Shown: positions 14,294 to 21,857 of the stretch, one piece after another
How the letters are laid out: every line of letters starts with the position of its first letter
Numbering within the stretch: the first letter of the stretch is position 1
Assembly: GCA_030267215.1 (NCBI GenBank)
Contig: JAJDJP010000004.1
Location: 43,591 to 107,590, forward strand
DNA length: 64,000 bases
Direction of reading: 5' to 3'
From: Ruminococcaceae bacterium OttesenSCG-928-A16
GTDB lineage: Bacteria > Bacillota > Clostridia > Oscillospirales > Ruminococcaceae
Made by a program: the position numbers and the translations under genes
Notes under the pieces: generated by a model
Database searches by the model: none
What the model was told of the DNA's origin: nothing
Seen by the model: the letters and a program-made list of their open reading frames with translations, nothing else

Positions 14294-14437
14294 GTGAAAG
14301 CACATAACCACAAATTACTAAATAATAAATGCCATCACTGTAAACGTAATTGCAGAAAACTAACCCGGTTTATACACAAGTGGCTGCCATGCCAATATTG
14401 GGCTTGGGGTGGAAATAAAAAGGAGGATAAGCTATGA
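14294..14437 (+). CDS. 47-residue Cys/His-rich hypothetical protein
   Basis: GTG 14294 with GGTGGAG upstream. CHHCKRNC and a later Cys suggest zinc binding. The stop overlaps the next start (ATGA), which supports it being translated and coupled to the YopX gene. Confidence 0.45.
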   Translation: MKAHNHKLLNNKCHHCKRNCRKLTRFIHKWLPCQYWAWGGNKKEDKL

Positions 14438-14886
14438 GAAAAATATTATCTAGAGGCAAGCGAGTAGATAATGGCGAGTGGGTAGAAGGGCTGCCGCATG
14501 AAAACAACACCATGATAATAAGCGATTCGGTACCAGATTGGAACGATGAGTATTGCTCTCCCGAATACTGGTATAGCGTAGACCCTGCCACAGTAGGCCA
14601 ATGCACTGGGCTAAAAGACAAAAACGGTGTGAAGATTTTTGAGGGGGATATCCTCGAAGTTAAAAGTGGCTGGAGCAAGGGAGAGCTAATAGATAACGGT
14701 AATTTACCCGCTGAATACAAAACTCGCTGGACGGTAGAATGGAAAAATCATAATACACAAATGGGATTTTTTACATACGGCCTTGACCGCCGCTGGTTTA
14801 AACCTCTTACATGGTCTAGATTGTTTAATGCAGACGCGGTTGTGGTTGGCAATATCCACGATAACCCCGAATTGCTGAAGGTATAG
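14434..14886 (+). CDS. YopX family phage protein
   Basis: 150 residues. The family hallmarks are RGKRVDNGEWVEGLP, VDPATVGQCTGLKDKNGVKIFEGDIL and the C-terminal VVGNIHDNPELL. YopX proteins of Bacillus phage SPbeta and relatives have a beta-rich fold and no known function. AAGGAGG is upstream. Confidence 0.85.
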   Translation: MRKILSRGKRVDNGEWVEGLPHENNTMIISDSVPDWNDEYCSPEYWYSVDPATVGQCTGLKDKNGVKIFEGDILEVKSGWSKGELIDNGNLPAEYKTRWTVEWKNHNTQMGFFTYGLDRRWFKPLTWSRLFNADAVVVGNIHDNPELLKV

Positions 14887-14888
14887 CG

Positions 14889-15047
14889 ATGGCACGAAAT
14901 GTAAGTTATGACTTTGGTAGCGACAGCGGATATTGCTGTGGAACGTGCAGAGAGCCAATTCCCATGGAAAATATGTGGTGTGAAGATAAATGGCCCTGTG
15001 GGCATGAAGCCCTTGTGCAAAATTTTAATAATGAGGTAAAAAAATGA
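14889..15047 (+). CDS. 52-residue Cys-rich hypothetical protein
   Basis: ATG 14889, 2 nt after YopX. CCGTC, WC and PCGH motifs indicate a metal site. The stop codon overlaps the start of the MazG-like gene. Confidence 0.5.
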   Translation: MARNVSYDFGSDSGYCCGTCREPIPMENMWCEDKWPCGHEALVQNFNNEVKK

Positions 15048-15430
15048 ATATGAATGACCTAGTAAAAGATGTACACGAAAACGCCAAAGCGCATGGCTGG
15101 TGGGATGAAGGACGCAGCTTTGGCGAATTAATAGCCCTCTGCCACTCCGAACTATCCGAAGCGCTGGAAGAATACCGCAAAGGTTTTGACCCTACAGACA
15201 CCTATTACATTGGCGACAATGGCGTGCCAGTTATCACGGAAACAATGCAATTTGTAGATGCAGATGGAACCCCCGAAAAGCCAGAGGGTATCCCATCTGA
15301 ACTAGCCGATGTAGTTATACGCATTATGGATATGTGCGGCCATTATGGTATTGACCTAGAAGCAGCTATTTTGGAAAAGCACGAGTACAACAAAACCCGG
15401 CCATATAAGCATGGCGGAAAGGTAATATAG
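15044..15430 (+). CDS. MazG-like nucleotide pyrophosphohydrolase
   Basis: 128 residues. HSELSEALEEYR (EExxE-type metal motif) and PSELADVVIRIMDMCGHYGIDLEAAI (ExxD motif) are the two halves of the all-alpha NTP-PPase site. It probably hydrolyses nucleotides to adjust pools or counter alarmone signalling during infection. The insert between them (GFDPTDTYYIG...) is longer than in minimal MazG domains. Confidence 0.8.
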   Translation: MNMNDLVKDVHENAKAHGWWDEGRSFGELIALCHSELSEALEEYRKGFDPTDTYYIGDNGVPVITETMQFVDADGTPEKPEGIPSELADVVIRIMDMCGHYGIDLEAAILEKHEYNKTRPYKHGGKVI

Positions 15431-15432
15431 CT

Positions 15433-15573
15433 ATGGATAAAATATGCGGCACTTGCGAGTACCACACCTACGACCCAGCAAGCGGTGATTGGCTTTGCTT
15501 TTGCGACAAAAGCGATTTTTTTACAGATTGGACGGGATATAACGATGGCTGCCCGGATTGGGAGGAACGATGA
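15433..15573 (+). CDS. 46-residue Cys-rich hypothetical protein
   Basis: ATG 15433. CGTC, CFC and a late Cys surround an acidic, Trp-rich sequence (DWLCFCDKSDFFTDWTGYNDGCPDW). Such small treble-clef-like proteins are common in phage early operons. The function is unknown. Confidence 0.5.
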   Translation: MDKICGTCEYHTYDPASGDWLCFCDKSDFFTDWTGYNDGCPDWEER

Positions 15574-15785
15574 TAATTAAACCCAAATACCCCTGCATAT
15601 CCTGCGGCAAAAGTGGGGTTATAGATACCGAGCAAGGGTTGATGTGTAACAAGTGCTTTGAGCAGCAGCTTAAAAGCAACCCGGTAATTGATATCGGAAC
15701 GAAAGAAGGGCAGGAATGGCTAAAAAGAACCATGGAATCACAAAAGAAAGAAAATGCCCAGGGTGTTACTACAGGCGGCCATTAA
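15570..15785 (+). CDS. 71-residue zinc-ribbon protein
   Basis: ATG 15570 overlaps the previous stop and follows GGGAGGA. Two CxxC pairs (CISCG, CNKC) about 20 residues apart form a zinc ribbon; the C-terminal half is charged. It overlaps the next gene by 70 bp in another frame. Confidence 0.5.
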   Translation: MIIKPKYPCISCGKSGVIDTEQGLMCNKCFEQQLKSNPVIDIGTKEGQEWLKRTMESQKKENAQGVTTGGH

Positions 15786-15982
15786 GCCAAGCCTATCAAG
15801 ATATGGTATGCCATTATTGTTATGACAATGGAATACCAAGAATGGTGCCAGCCGAGTATTGCTTTACTCATAAAATCCACTTTAAAAAAGGGAAATACAC
15901 ACCCAAGCGAACGAACATAGTTATTGTTGGCGGCACTGTTGATTTAGACATTGTCAACCCCGGCGGGAGGAAAACAATTTGA
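15716..15982 (+). CDS. 88-residue zinc-finger phage protein
   Basis: ATG 15716, AGGGCAGGA upstream. CPGCYYRRPLS and VCHYCYDNGIPR are paired zinc knuckles, with a basic middle (THKIHFKKGKYTPKRTN). The 70-bp overlap with the previous ORF is long, but both frames have coding features. A DNA- or RNA-binding early protein is likely. Confidence 0.5.
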   Translation: MAKKNHGITKERKCPGCYYRRPLSQAYQDMVCHYCYDNGIPRMVPAEYCFTHKIHFKKGKYTPKRTNIVIVGGTVDLDIVNPGGRKTI

Positions 15983-16425
15983 CAACAAAAGAATATTTGC
16001 GGCAAGCCCGCAGCCTAAAAGTGATTATTGACGGCAAAACAGAACGCATAGCACAGTTGCGAGAAATTGCCGCAGGCACAACCAGCACTGTTAGCGATAT
16101 GCCCAAGGGTGGCGGCGAACAAGACAAGCTGGGGGCAATAGTGGCCACTATTGCAGACTTTGCTGCCGAGATTGCTGCAGACACCATACCGCTTGTAACC
16201 ATACAAAGAGACATACAGCGCACCATCAACAAGATACCAAATCAAAAGTATAGAGATGTGCTTGAGTTGTATTATCTAAACGGCTGGCGGTGGGATAAGG
16301 TGGCAGAGCAAATGCATTATTCCCCCCAGCATATTTATAGGCTACATGGCATTGCATTATCTGCGTTTGAAAAGATGAGAGTAAATGAGAGTGCAAAACG
16401 TGATATTATGGTAGTAGGCAAATAG
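15979..16425 (+). CDS. ArpU/RinA-like late transcription regulator
   Basis: 148 residues. The C-terminal region (KIPNQKYRDVLELYYLNGWRWDKVAEQMHYSPQHIYRLHGIAL) is a sigma-70 region 4-like helix-turn-helix, as in DUF1492/ArpU proteins that activate phage late genes. Residues 1-80 are helical. TTG 15979 follows GGGAGG by 8 nt. It is the last early gene before the packaging module. Confidence 0.78.
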   Translation: MTTKEYLRQARSLKVIIDGKTERIAQLREIAAGTTSTVSDMPKGGGEQDKLGAIVATIADFAAEIAADTIPLVTIQRDIQRTINKIPNQKYRDVLELYYLNGWRWDKVAEQMHYSPQHIYRLHGIALSAFEKMRVNESAKRDIMVVGK

Positions 16426-16431
16426 GCCAAA

Positions 16432-16460
16432 GCCCCTACCAAATCGGTGGGGGCTATTTA
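16432..16460 (+). terminator. Terminator after the late regulator
   Basis: AGCCCC-TACC pairs with GGTG-GGGGCT around an AAATC loop, followed by ATTTATTT. Moderate T tract. It separates the early operon from the RNA region. Confidence 0.55.
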
Positions 16461-16463
16461 TTT

Positions 16464-16536
16464 GGAACAGTAACTCAATGGTAGAGCGCCGGCCAATAAG
16501 AGCCAATGCGTCGCCGGTTCGATTCCGGCCTGTTCC
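16464..16536 (+). tRNA. Degenerate tRNA-like sequence
   Basis: 73 nt with a perfect 7-bp acceptor helix (GGAACAG 16464-16470 with CTGTTCC 16530-16536), a D arm (CTC/GAG, AATGGTA loop) and a perfect T arm (GCCGG-TTCGATT-CCGGC). The anticodon arm is broken: only GGC/GCC can pair around an 8-nt loop. No CCA is encoded. It is either a decayed phage tRNA or a tRNA-shaped 5' domain of the large RNA that follows. No anticodon is assigned. Confidence 0.55.
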
Positions 16537-16937
16537 TACGACAGCGGAATTTTCCGCCGTCCTATACTTTGGAGATAAACGCACCGCCACAAATCCAATG
16601 TGGAAACGCCGGGGAGCGGGCTTGCTATAGCGTTTGATAGCGAGGGAGCCAAAGCATATGTGTGGCAAACATGATGTCGAAGCCTTATTACTTGCTAGCG
16701 GGTAGTAAGTGCCTCCAAGGCTCATTACCTTGGTGCCGCTCCAATATGGTTACTGACGAGTAGCAAGTGTAACCACTAAGGCCTCTAGTTTGGACTCCTT
16801 AAAATTAAGGGCTCCAAACAAAGCATACTACGGGTGGCCGCTATGCAGCAGGGAAAGACCGCCCGGAGCCTACCGGTCAAAGCAAGATACCGGGCCAAAA
16901 ACCCCGGTAAGTAGATTATAGCACCCGCTTTGGTGCT
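16537..16937 (+). ncRNA. Candidate large structured phage RNA (about 400 nt, plus 5' tRNA-like part)
   Basis: There is no ORF with an SD on either strand, in a prophage with almost no other free space. At least ten hairpins by eye: 16544-16557, 16587-16603, 16621-16644 (8 bp), 16684-16709 (8 bp), 16715-16733 (6 bp), 16748-16774 (6 bp), 16788-16819 (7 bp plus an inner 5-bp stem), 16823-16846, 16857-16878, 16888-16909 (7 bp) and 16920-16937. Two segments share a GTAGtAAGTG/GTAGcAAGTG module. Size, phage location and tRNA adjacency recall the large ornate phage RNAs ROOL and GOLLD; identity is unproven. Confidence 0.6.
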
Positions 16938-16947
16938 TTATAAAATA

Positions 16948-16980
16948 AATCCCGCCAAAGCATTTAGCTAAAGCGGGATT
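16948..16980 (-). terminator. Terminator of hicAB
   Basis: AATCCCGC pairs with GCGGGATT (8 bp). On the minus strand it is followed by TTATTTTAT. It lies 3 nt beyond the hicB stop. Confidence 0.65.
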
Positions 16981-16983
16981 GTA

Positions 16984-17385
16984 TTATTCGGCGATTTTCA
17001 ATTCTTCTTTAAGCGCTTTTTGAAGGGTTTGTGAAAAGTTTACGCCTTGCTCTTCTCCTAAATCTTTTAAGTATTGGGGAACAGTAACATTTACCCGCAC
17101 AGTACGCATATCATTAGCACGGCGGTATTTGTCAAAGTCAATATCTACCCACGTAACAATATCGCCAGCAGTGTGAGAAGGTTCCGCAGTAGATGGTTCT
17201 GGTATCGCCCGCCCTTCATCTTGTTCGCAAATTCCCTTGATACCAATTGCGTCACGAGCCATGGCAATAGCGTCGGCCAAATCGTAGCCTTGCGTATTTA
17301 TCTCTAAATCGGGAACAAAAACGGCGTAACCGGGTTTAGAACCTATAGTTGTAGGGGTGAGAACGGTTGGATATACCTTTATCAT
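16984..17385 (-). CDS. hicB: HicB-type antitoxin
   Basis: 133 residues: an N-terminal HicB-like fold (KPGYAVFVPDLEINTQGYDLADAIAMARDAIGI) that binds the toxin, a Ser/Pro linker, and a C-terminal DNA-binding part (RTVRVNVTVPQYLKDLGEEQGVNFSQTLQKALKEEL) of ribbon-helix-helix type. It is the second gene of the reverse-strand hicAB unit, 34 bp after hicA, and probably represses the promoter through the palindrome between its -35 and -10. Confidence 0.87.
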   Translation of the reverse strand: MIKVYPTVLTPTTIGSKPGYAVFVPDLEINTQGYDLADAIAMARDAIGIKGICEQDEGRAIPEPSTAEPSHTAGDIVTWVDIDFDKYRRANDMRTVRVNVTVPQYLKDLGEEQGVNFSQTLQKALKEELKIAE

Positions 17386-17419
17386 AATTCATCTTCCTTT
17401 CTAATTTGGAGCGGTGGGG

Positions 17420-17593
17420 TTATTTCAACCCGCACCGCTTGATTATCTCTTTTGCGGTTATTTCGTTTACTTCATTGTGCCTAGGCACTGGCTCTGTATC
17501 CTTTCCGTTTGTGTATACGGTGTGGCTTCCACCTTCACGAAGTTTCCACCAGCCGTTCTTTTTAAACAGTTTTAATAAATCTCTGCGCTTCAT
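17420..17593 (-). CDS. hicA: HicA-type mRNA interferase toxin
   Basis: 57 residues: MKRRDLLKLFKKNGW, then LREGGSHTVYTNGK carrying the catalytic His of the HicA double-stranded-RNA-binding-like fold, and PVPRHNEVNEITAKEIIKRCGL. GAGGTGAGG precedes ATG 17593. It cleaves mRNA when HicB is lost. It is the first gene of the operon and sits between the large RNA and the packaging genes, so it may stabilise the prophage or defend the lysogen. Confidence 0.9.
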   Translation of the reverse strand: MKRRDLLKLFKKNGWWKLREGGSHTVYTNGKDTEPVPRHNEVNEITAKEIIKRCGLK

Positions 17594-17612
17594 GTCCTCA
17601 CCTCTTACTTAT

Positions 17613-17641
17613 ATTATACGCATTTAATGCGCATAAGTCAA
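17613..17641 (-). promoter_or_regulatory. hicAB promoter with embedded operator
   Basis: On the minus strand: TTGACT (17641-17636), 17 bp, TATAAT (17618-17613). The spacer contains the palindrome CGCATT-T-AATGCG (17619-17631), which is ideally placed for autorepression by HicB. Confidence 0.85.
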
Positions 17642-17710
17642 GAGGTTTGAGTGAAAATACATGTAGAGATAACAAAGTATTTTTTGTACATATCGACGAA
17701 GCATTACATC

Positions 17711-17736
17711 GGCACCCTAACCGGTGCTTTTTTATT
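17711..17736 (+). terminator. Terminator upstream of the HNH gene
   Basis: GCACC/GGTGC around CTAACC, then TTTTTTATT. It would stop plus-strand transcripts coming through the RNA/hicAB region, so the packaging genes either need antitermination or a promoter downstream. Confidence 0.65.
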
Positions 17737-17759
17737 GCAATAAAGAGAGGTGGCCGCTA

Positions 17760-18143
17760 TTGGTTATACCCAAAGACCCAGTTAGCCTAACCAGTAAAGA
17801 TATGGATTGGGTACTAAGACTAATCAAGGGTGGCAACATGCACGACTTTTACACATGGTCTAAATGGCTCAAGGAGCGTTCCCATGTATTAAAGATAGAC
17901 AAACACGAGTGCCAGCACTGCAAGGCAAACCGCAGATACAGGAGAGCCACCATAGTGCATCACATTAAACACCTGCGCAACTACCCACAATATGCTTTGT
18001 CTATGTGGATAGAGGAAGATGGAAAGATGGTGCGGCAGCTAGAAAGCCTATGCGCAGATTGCCACGAGAAGGAGCATCCGGAAAGATTAAGGCAATACAG
18101 GAAAAAGAAAAATGGATTCATAAACAAAGAGAGGTGGGATTGA
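17760..18143 (+). CDS. HNH endonuclease of the packaging module
   Basis: 127 residues: CQHCKANRR, IVHHIKHLRNYPQYALS and LCADCHEKEHPERL make a Cys-pair HNH site. HNH proteins next to terminase in HK97-type cos phages assist terminase cleavage, and this one lies just upstream of the small subunit. TTG 17760 follows AGAGAGGTGG. Confidence 0.85.
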   Translation: MVIPKDPVSLTSKDMDWVLRLIKGGNMHDFYTWSKWLKERSHVLKIDKHECQHCKANRRYRRATIVHHIKHLRNYPQYALSMWIEEDGKMVRQLESLCADCHEKEHPERLRQYRKKKNGFINKERWD

Positions 18144-18146
18144 ATA

Positions 18147-18524
18147 ATGAATGCAGGGCGGTTAACGGAAGAGCTAAACAAGCGTGCAGTGAAACTAAAT
18201 ATACCAGGAGAGTTTATTTTAAATAAAGAAGATAAAGTGATAGTTTGCCCCTATTGCTCAATAATAGTTGGAGAAGAACAATATACATTAGTGAGTAATG
18301 GCGGGGTTTGGCTTGCGATTATAATTGCAGTGTTTGTAGATATCATTACAGGTGCGTCGGAAGATAAAAGAAACTACTGCTTAAAGAGACTAGGCTTATG
18401 GGATGGCAGCTTTCGTAAAGGGAAAAAATATATCCTTGAAAATGAGTGGGAATGTAAAGTATTTTCTGGCGGAATAGCAAGCCTAACATTCCAAATATTA
18501 AGAAAAGCACCCCCCACCAAATAA
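18147..18524 (+). CDS. Hypothetical protein with zinc knuckle and one membrane segment
   Basis: 125 residues; CPYC near 35 and a hydrophobic stretch VWLAIIIAVFVDIITG (about 54-69). An unusual insertion between the HNH and terminase genes. No family recognised; base composition is more AT-rich than its neighbours, so it may be a recent acquisition. Confidence 0.5.
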   Translation: MNAGRLTEELNKRAVKLNIPGEFILNKEDKVIVCPYCSIIVGEEQYTLVSNGGVWLAIIIAVFVDIITGASEDKRNYCLKRLGLWDGSFRKGKKYILENEWECKVFSGGIASLTFQILRKAPPTK

Positions 18525-18619
18525 AACAGCCTTGCAGATTCGTGGCTGTGCTCGGGTGGGTAGGCGACAAAACATATTTATTCGCGTGTGAGTTTTTTTA
18601 TTTGAAAGGAGGCGATGAA
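18525..18619 (+). other. Non-coding gap before terminase; possible cos region
   Basis: Hairpin ACAGCC/GGCTGT (about 18529-18549), a G-rich stretch and a T7 run precede the small terminase SD. Packaging start sites are often found here in cos phages, but no signature decides it. Confidence 0.3.
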
Positions 18620-18955
18620 GTGGCTAACACAGCGACAAAGTCACAAAAACTCAAAAGGGAAGAATTGCGAAAAGACCTGCTGGAGAAGATTGAAAGCCGC
18701 TGGCCGGAGTCGCCAATGTTTATCGACCTAGCAGAAGACTATTTAAGCCTATGGGATGACAAGCGTACCTTAAGAAATGATATTGCGAAACGTGGGCGCA
18801 AGGTAACCAAGTATGATAGCCGTGGCCAAAAGCAAATAGCTAACAATGAAAGCATAGACCAGATACTAAAAATAAATACCCAGATGATAAACATCATTAA
18901 AGCTATCGGGTTGGAGCCGTCGCTTTATGCGAGTGATGACGATGACCTCGTCTAA
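18620..18955 (+). CDS. Terminase small subunit (P27-like)
   Basis: 111 residues beginning at GTG 18620, 7 nt after AAAGGAGG. It has an N-terminal helical DNA-binding part, SPMFIDLAEDYLSLWDDKRTLRNDIAKRG, and a C-terminal oligomerisation helix (ESIDQILKINTQMINIIKAIGL). It recognises the packaging site and recruits the large subunit, with which it overlaps. Confidence 0.82.
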   Translation: MANTATKSQKLKREELRKDLLEKIESRWPESPMFIDLAEDYLSLWDDKRTLRNDIAKRGRKVTKYDSRGQKQIANNESIDQILKINTQMINIIKAIGLEPSLYASDDDDLV

Positions 18956-20615
18956 AATAAACCCACATATTCTTCGTTATATTGAGATGGTTGAAAGCGG
19001 AGAAATAAACTCCTGCGAAGACCAGAAGTTGCTTGTTGCCTATGTTAGAAAATGCTTTGAAACGGAAGATATTCATGTCAACAGCAAGCAGCTAGAAAAA
19101 TATCTCGCACTGGCAAAATACTTCCCTTTTGAAAAGATTTTTGAATGGCAAGAATTTGTTATCGCTCTGCATGACTGCACTTATAAATCGGACGGCATGC
19201 CCCGTTGGCCAGACCTTTTTTGCCTAATTGGGCGCGGAGCCGGCAAAGATGGAACTATTGCGCTTGAAAGTGTTTGCCTTATGTCGCCATACAATGGAAT
19301 ACAAAACTACGATGTTGACATTTGCGCAAATAACGAAGACCAAGCAATGCGTCCATTAAAAGATGTAATTGAAGCTTTCGAGAACCCAGCGAATATTGAA
19401 AAACTGAAAAAGCACTTCTATTGGACTAAGGAAGCCGTGCAAAGCAGAAAAACGCGTTCCATTTTGAAGGGGCGAACCAACAGCCCTAAAGGGAAAGATG
19501 GCCTGCGTTCCGGCATTGTAATATTTAACGAAATCCACCAGTACGAAAACTATTCAAACGTTAACGTATTTACGACAGGCCTTGGTAAAAAAGCACACCC
19601 CCGCCGCTCATACTACACAACTAACGGAGACGTGCGAGACGGTGTACTCGACGATATGTTAAACACCGCCGAAGGAATTTTGTATAATGGCGACCCCGAC
19701 AATGGAATGCTGCCGTTTATATGTCGGCTGGATTCCAAAGAAGAAGTTGACGACCCAGACAATTGGGAGAAGGCCAACCCCTCGCTTAGATATCTACCCA
19801 GCCTGCGGCACGAAATCGAGAAAGAGTATCAAGAGTGGAAAAGAAGCCCGCACACCTTAACCGCATTTATGACAAAGCGCATGAATCTGCCGCAAACGTT
19901 TAGCGAGGTTTCCGTCACTTCTTACGACAACTTAAAAGCTACCGAATCTTCCCTGCCAGACCTTACCGGTAAACAGTGTGTTGTGGGTATAGACTATGCC
20001 AGTGTTACGGACTGGGCAGCCGTTCGCTTTCATTTTCGAAATGGCAATAAGCGTTACAGCTTTGGGCATGCATGGATGTGCCTACAATCAAAAGACCTTG
20101 AACGAATAAAAGCGCCGTGGAGGAAGTGGGCAGAGGAAGGAAGATTAACCCTTGTGGACGAGCCAACAATTAACCCCGATTTGTTGGCCGAATATATACA
20201 ACAGCAGGCTAAAAAGTATCAAGTCAAAAAAATAGCAATGGATAACAACCGGTACGCACTCCTGTCGAACAGCCTAAAAAAGATAGGATTTGACGGGCGC
20301 AACAAAGACCAGGTAAAACTTGTTCGGCCTAGCGATATCTACAAAGTGTTCCCTGTAATCGAAAATGCTTTCGAAAATCAGTATTTTGTTTTTGGCGATG
20401 ACCCAATAATGCGCTGGGCAATTAACAACACCAAGGTTATGCGTGGTAGTCGAACGATTGGAAGCGATACTGGTAACTTTTACTACGCAAAAATTGAAGC
20501 AAAAAGCAGAAAGAACGACCCATGGATGGCAGAGGTTGCAGCGATGACTGTTGAAGACGAGCTGCCAGAAAACAGTGCAGCGGGCTTGCCAAGCATACCA
20601 ATAATGGTTTGGTAA
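18927..20615 (+). CDS. Terminase large subunit (HK97 type)
   Basis: 562 residues. The N-terminal ATPase has LIGRGAGKDG (Walker A, near 85) and SGIVIFNEIH (Walker B with catalytic Glu, near 200). The C-terminal RNase H-like nuclease begins VVGIDYASVTDWAA (first Asp near 357), with later acidic residues IAMDNNRYAL and PWMAEVAA. It packages DNA into proheads. ATG 18927 or the internal GTG/ATG at 18933-18942 could be the start; all overlap the small subunit. Confidence 0.93.
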   Translation: MRVMTMTSSKINPHILRYIEMVESGEINSCEDQKLLVAYVRKCFETEDIHVNSKQLEKYLALAKYFPFEKIFEWQEFVIALHDCTYKSDGMPRWPDLFCLIGRGAGKDGTIALESVCLMSPYNGIQNYDVDICANNEDQAMRPLKDVIEAFENPANIEKLKKHFYWTKEAVQSRKTRSILKGRTNSPKGKDGLRSGIVIFNEIHQYENYSNVNVFTTGLGKKAHPRRSYYTTNGDVRDGVLDDMLNTAEGILYNGDPDNGMLPFICRLDSKEEVDDPDNWEKANPSLRYLPSLRHEIEKEYQEWKRSPHTLTAFMTKRMNLPQTFSEVSVTSYDNLKATESSLPDLTGKQCVVGIDYASVTDWAAVRFHFRNGNKRYSFGHAWMCLQSKDLERIKAPWRKWAEEGRLTLVDEPTINPDLLAEYIQQQAKKYQVKKIAMDNNRYALLSNSLKKIGFDGRNKDQVKLVRPSDIYKVFPVIENAFENQYFVFGDDPIMRWAINNTKVMRGSRTIGSDTGNFYYAKIEAKSRKNDPWMAEVAAMTVEDELPENSAAGLPSIPIMVW

Positions 20616-20687
20616 ATAAGCTTATTAATCAGCAAGTAGCGTTAAAGCGAAAGATGATTTTTTATGCCCTAAAAGGAGGTGGAAAAG

Positions 20688-21857
20688 ACGGGAATTTTTA
20701 GCTTTTTTCGAGAGAAGGTTTTGAAGGCGAACTTAAAGGGCGAAACAGATGACGCAACATGCGATGAGTTGTGGGCGGCGGTGCAAAATATCTGGGTTAG
20801 AGATTTAGCAAAAAACGTAGCCATAAACCTTATTGCTAACGCTGTTGGGAAATGTGAAGTAAAAACCTACATTGGGGGAAATGAAGTAAAAAAAGGCGAA
20901 TACTTCCATTGGAACTACTCGCCTAGCCTAAATCAAAACTCTAGCGCTTTTTGGCATAAATTAATTTGGAAGCTGTGTCACGAAAACAAGGCCCTTGCCA
21001 TTGATATTAATGGGCAAACCGTTGTTGCGGATAGCTTTATGCGCACAAATAACGCTGTAATAGAAAACGAGTACAGCAATGTACAGGTAGAGGGATTAAC
21101 CCTAAACAAAACCTTTTCTGAATCAGAGGTTTTATATTTCGAGCTTAACAACAAAAACATGAGACTATTTTTTGATGGTCTTTATGGTGCATATGCAAAA
21201 TTAATTGACACATCAATGCAAAATTTCAGTTGGAAAAATGGCCAGCACTGGAAAGTACACGTTGATGGCATGGCCGCCGGAAGCGATGATTTTAAGGAAA
21301 CCTATAAAAAAATACAGCAAGAATATATGCGTACGTTTTTTGACAGTCAAAACGCAGTTTTGCCAGAGTTTGACGGGTATGCTTATGAAGACCTTAACAA
21401 AGACGCCGGAAGAACGCAGCAAAACTCTAGAGATATTAGAGCCCTGGTTGATGATGTTTTTGCCTTTGCGGCAAAGTGCTTTAACATTCCAGCCGTACTT
21501 TTAGGCGGCGAAGTTGAAGGCACATCGGACGCAATAGATAACTTCTTAACTTTTTGCATTGACCCTATTTGCGACCAGCTGCAAGAAGAAATGGTGCGGA
21601 AAAGGTATGGCGCTAAAGAATTTGAAAAGGGCAACTATTTGCGGATAGACACAACAACCATTAAACACTTTGATTGGTTTTCGAATGCAGTTAATGTGGA
21701 TAAGCTTATTTCTTCTGGGGCTAAATCCATTAACGAGGTGCGAATTGCTACAGGCGATACGCCAATAAACGAAGGGTGGGCAGATAAACACTATATGACT
21801 AAAAACTATGTGGAAATCGGGAAGTTGACTAATCTGGGAGGAGGTGAGAACGATTAA
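20688..21857 (+). CDS. Portal protein (HK97 type), with non-canonical start
   Basis: Dodecameric ring for DNA entry. About 390 residues: N-terminal GIFSFFREKV, VAINLIANAVGKCEVKTY, and the C-terminal NIPAVLLGG. The frame is closed upstream by TAA 20670-20672. The only standard start, GTG 20679, overlaps the AAGGAGG itself. At the ideal 8-nt spacing the codon is ACG (20688), followed by GGA ATT TTT, so the usual portal N terminus MGIF seems to have lost ATG by one T-to-C change. Expression may be weak or may use ACG. Confidence 0.85.
   Translation, partial: TGIFSFFREKVLKANLKGETDDATCDELWAAVQNIWVRDLAKNVAINLIANAVGKCEVKTYIGGNEVKKGEYFHWNYSPSLNQNSSAFWHKLIWKLCHENKALAIDINGQTVVADSFMRTNNAVIENEYSNVQVEGLTLNKTFSESEVLYFELNNKNMRLFFDGLYGAYAKLIDTSMQNFSWKNGQHWKVHVDGMAAGSDDFKETYKKIQQEYMRTFFDSQNAVLPEFDGYAYEDLNKDAGRTQQNSRDIRALVDDVFAFAAKCFNIPAVLLGGEVEGTSDAIDNFLTFCIDPICDQLQEEMVRKRYGAKEFEKGNYLRIDTTTIKHFDWFSNAVNVDKLISSGAKSINEVRIATGDTPINEGWADKHYMTKNYVEIGKLTNLGGGEND

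Noticed and set aside
16357..16725. Minus-strand open frame across the tRNA-like and large RNA region
   Set aside because: No SD and no domain; it crosses the tRNA-like sequence and several stable hairpins.
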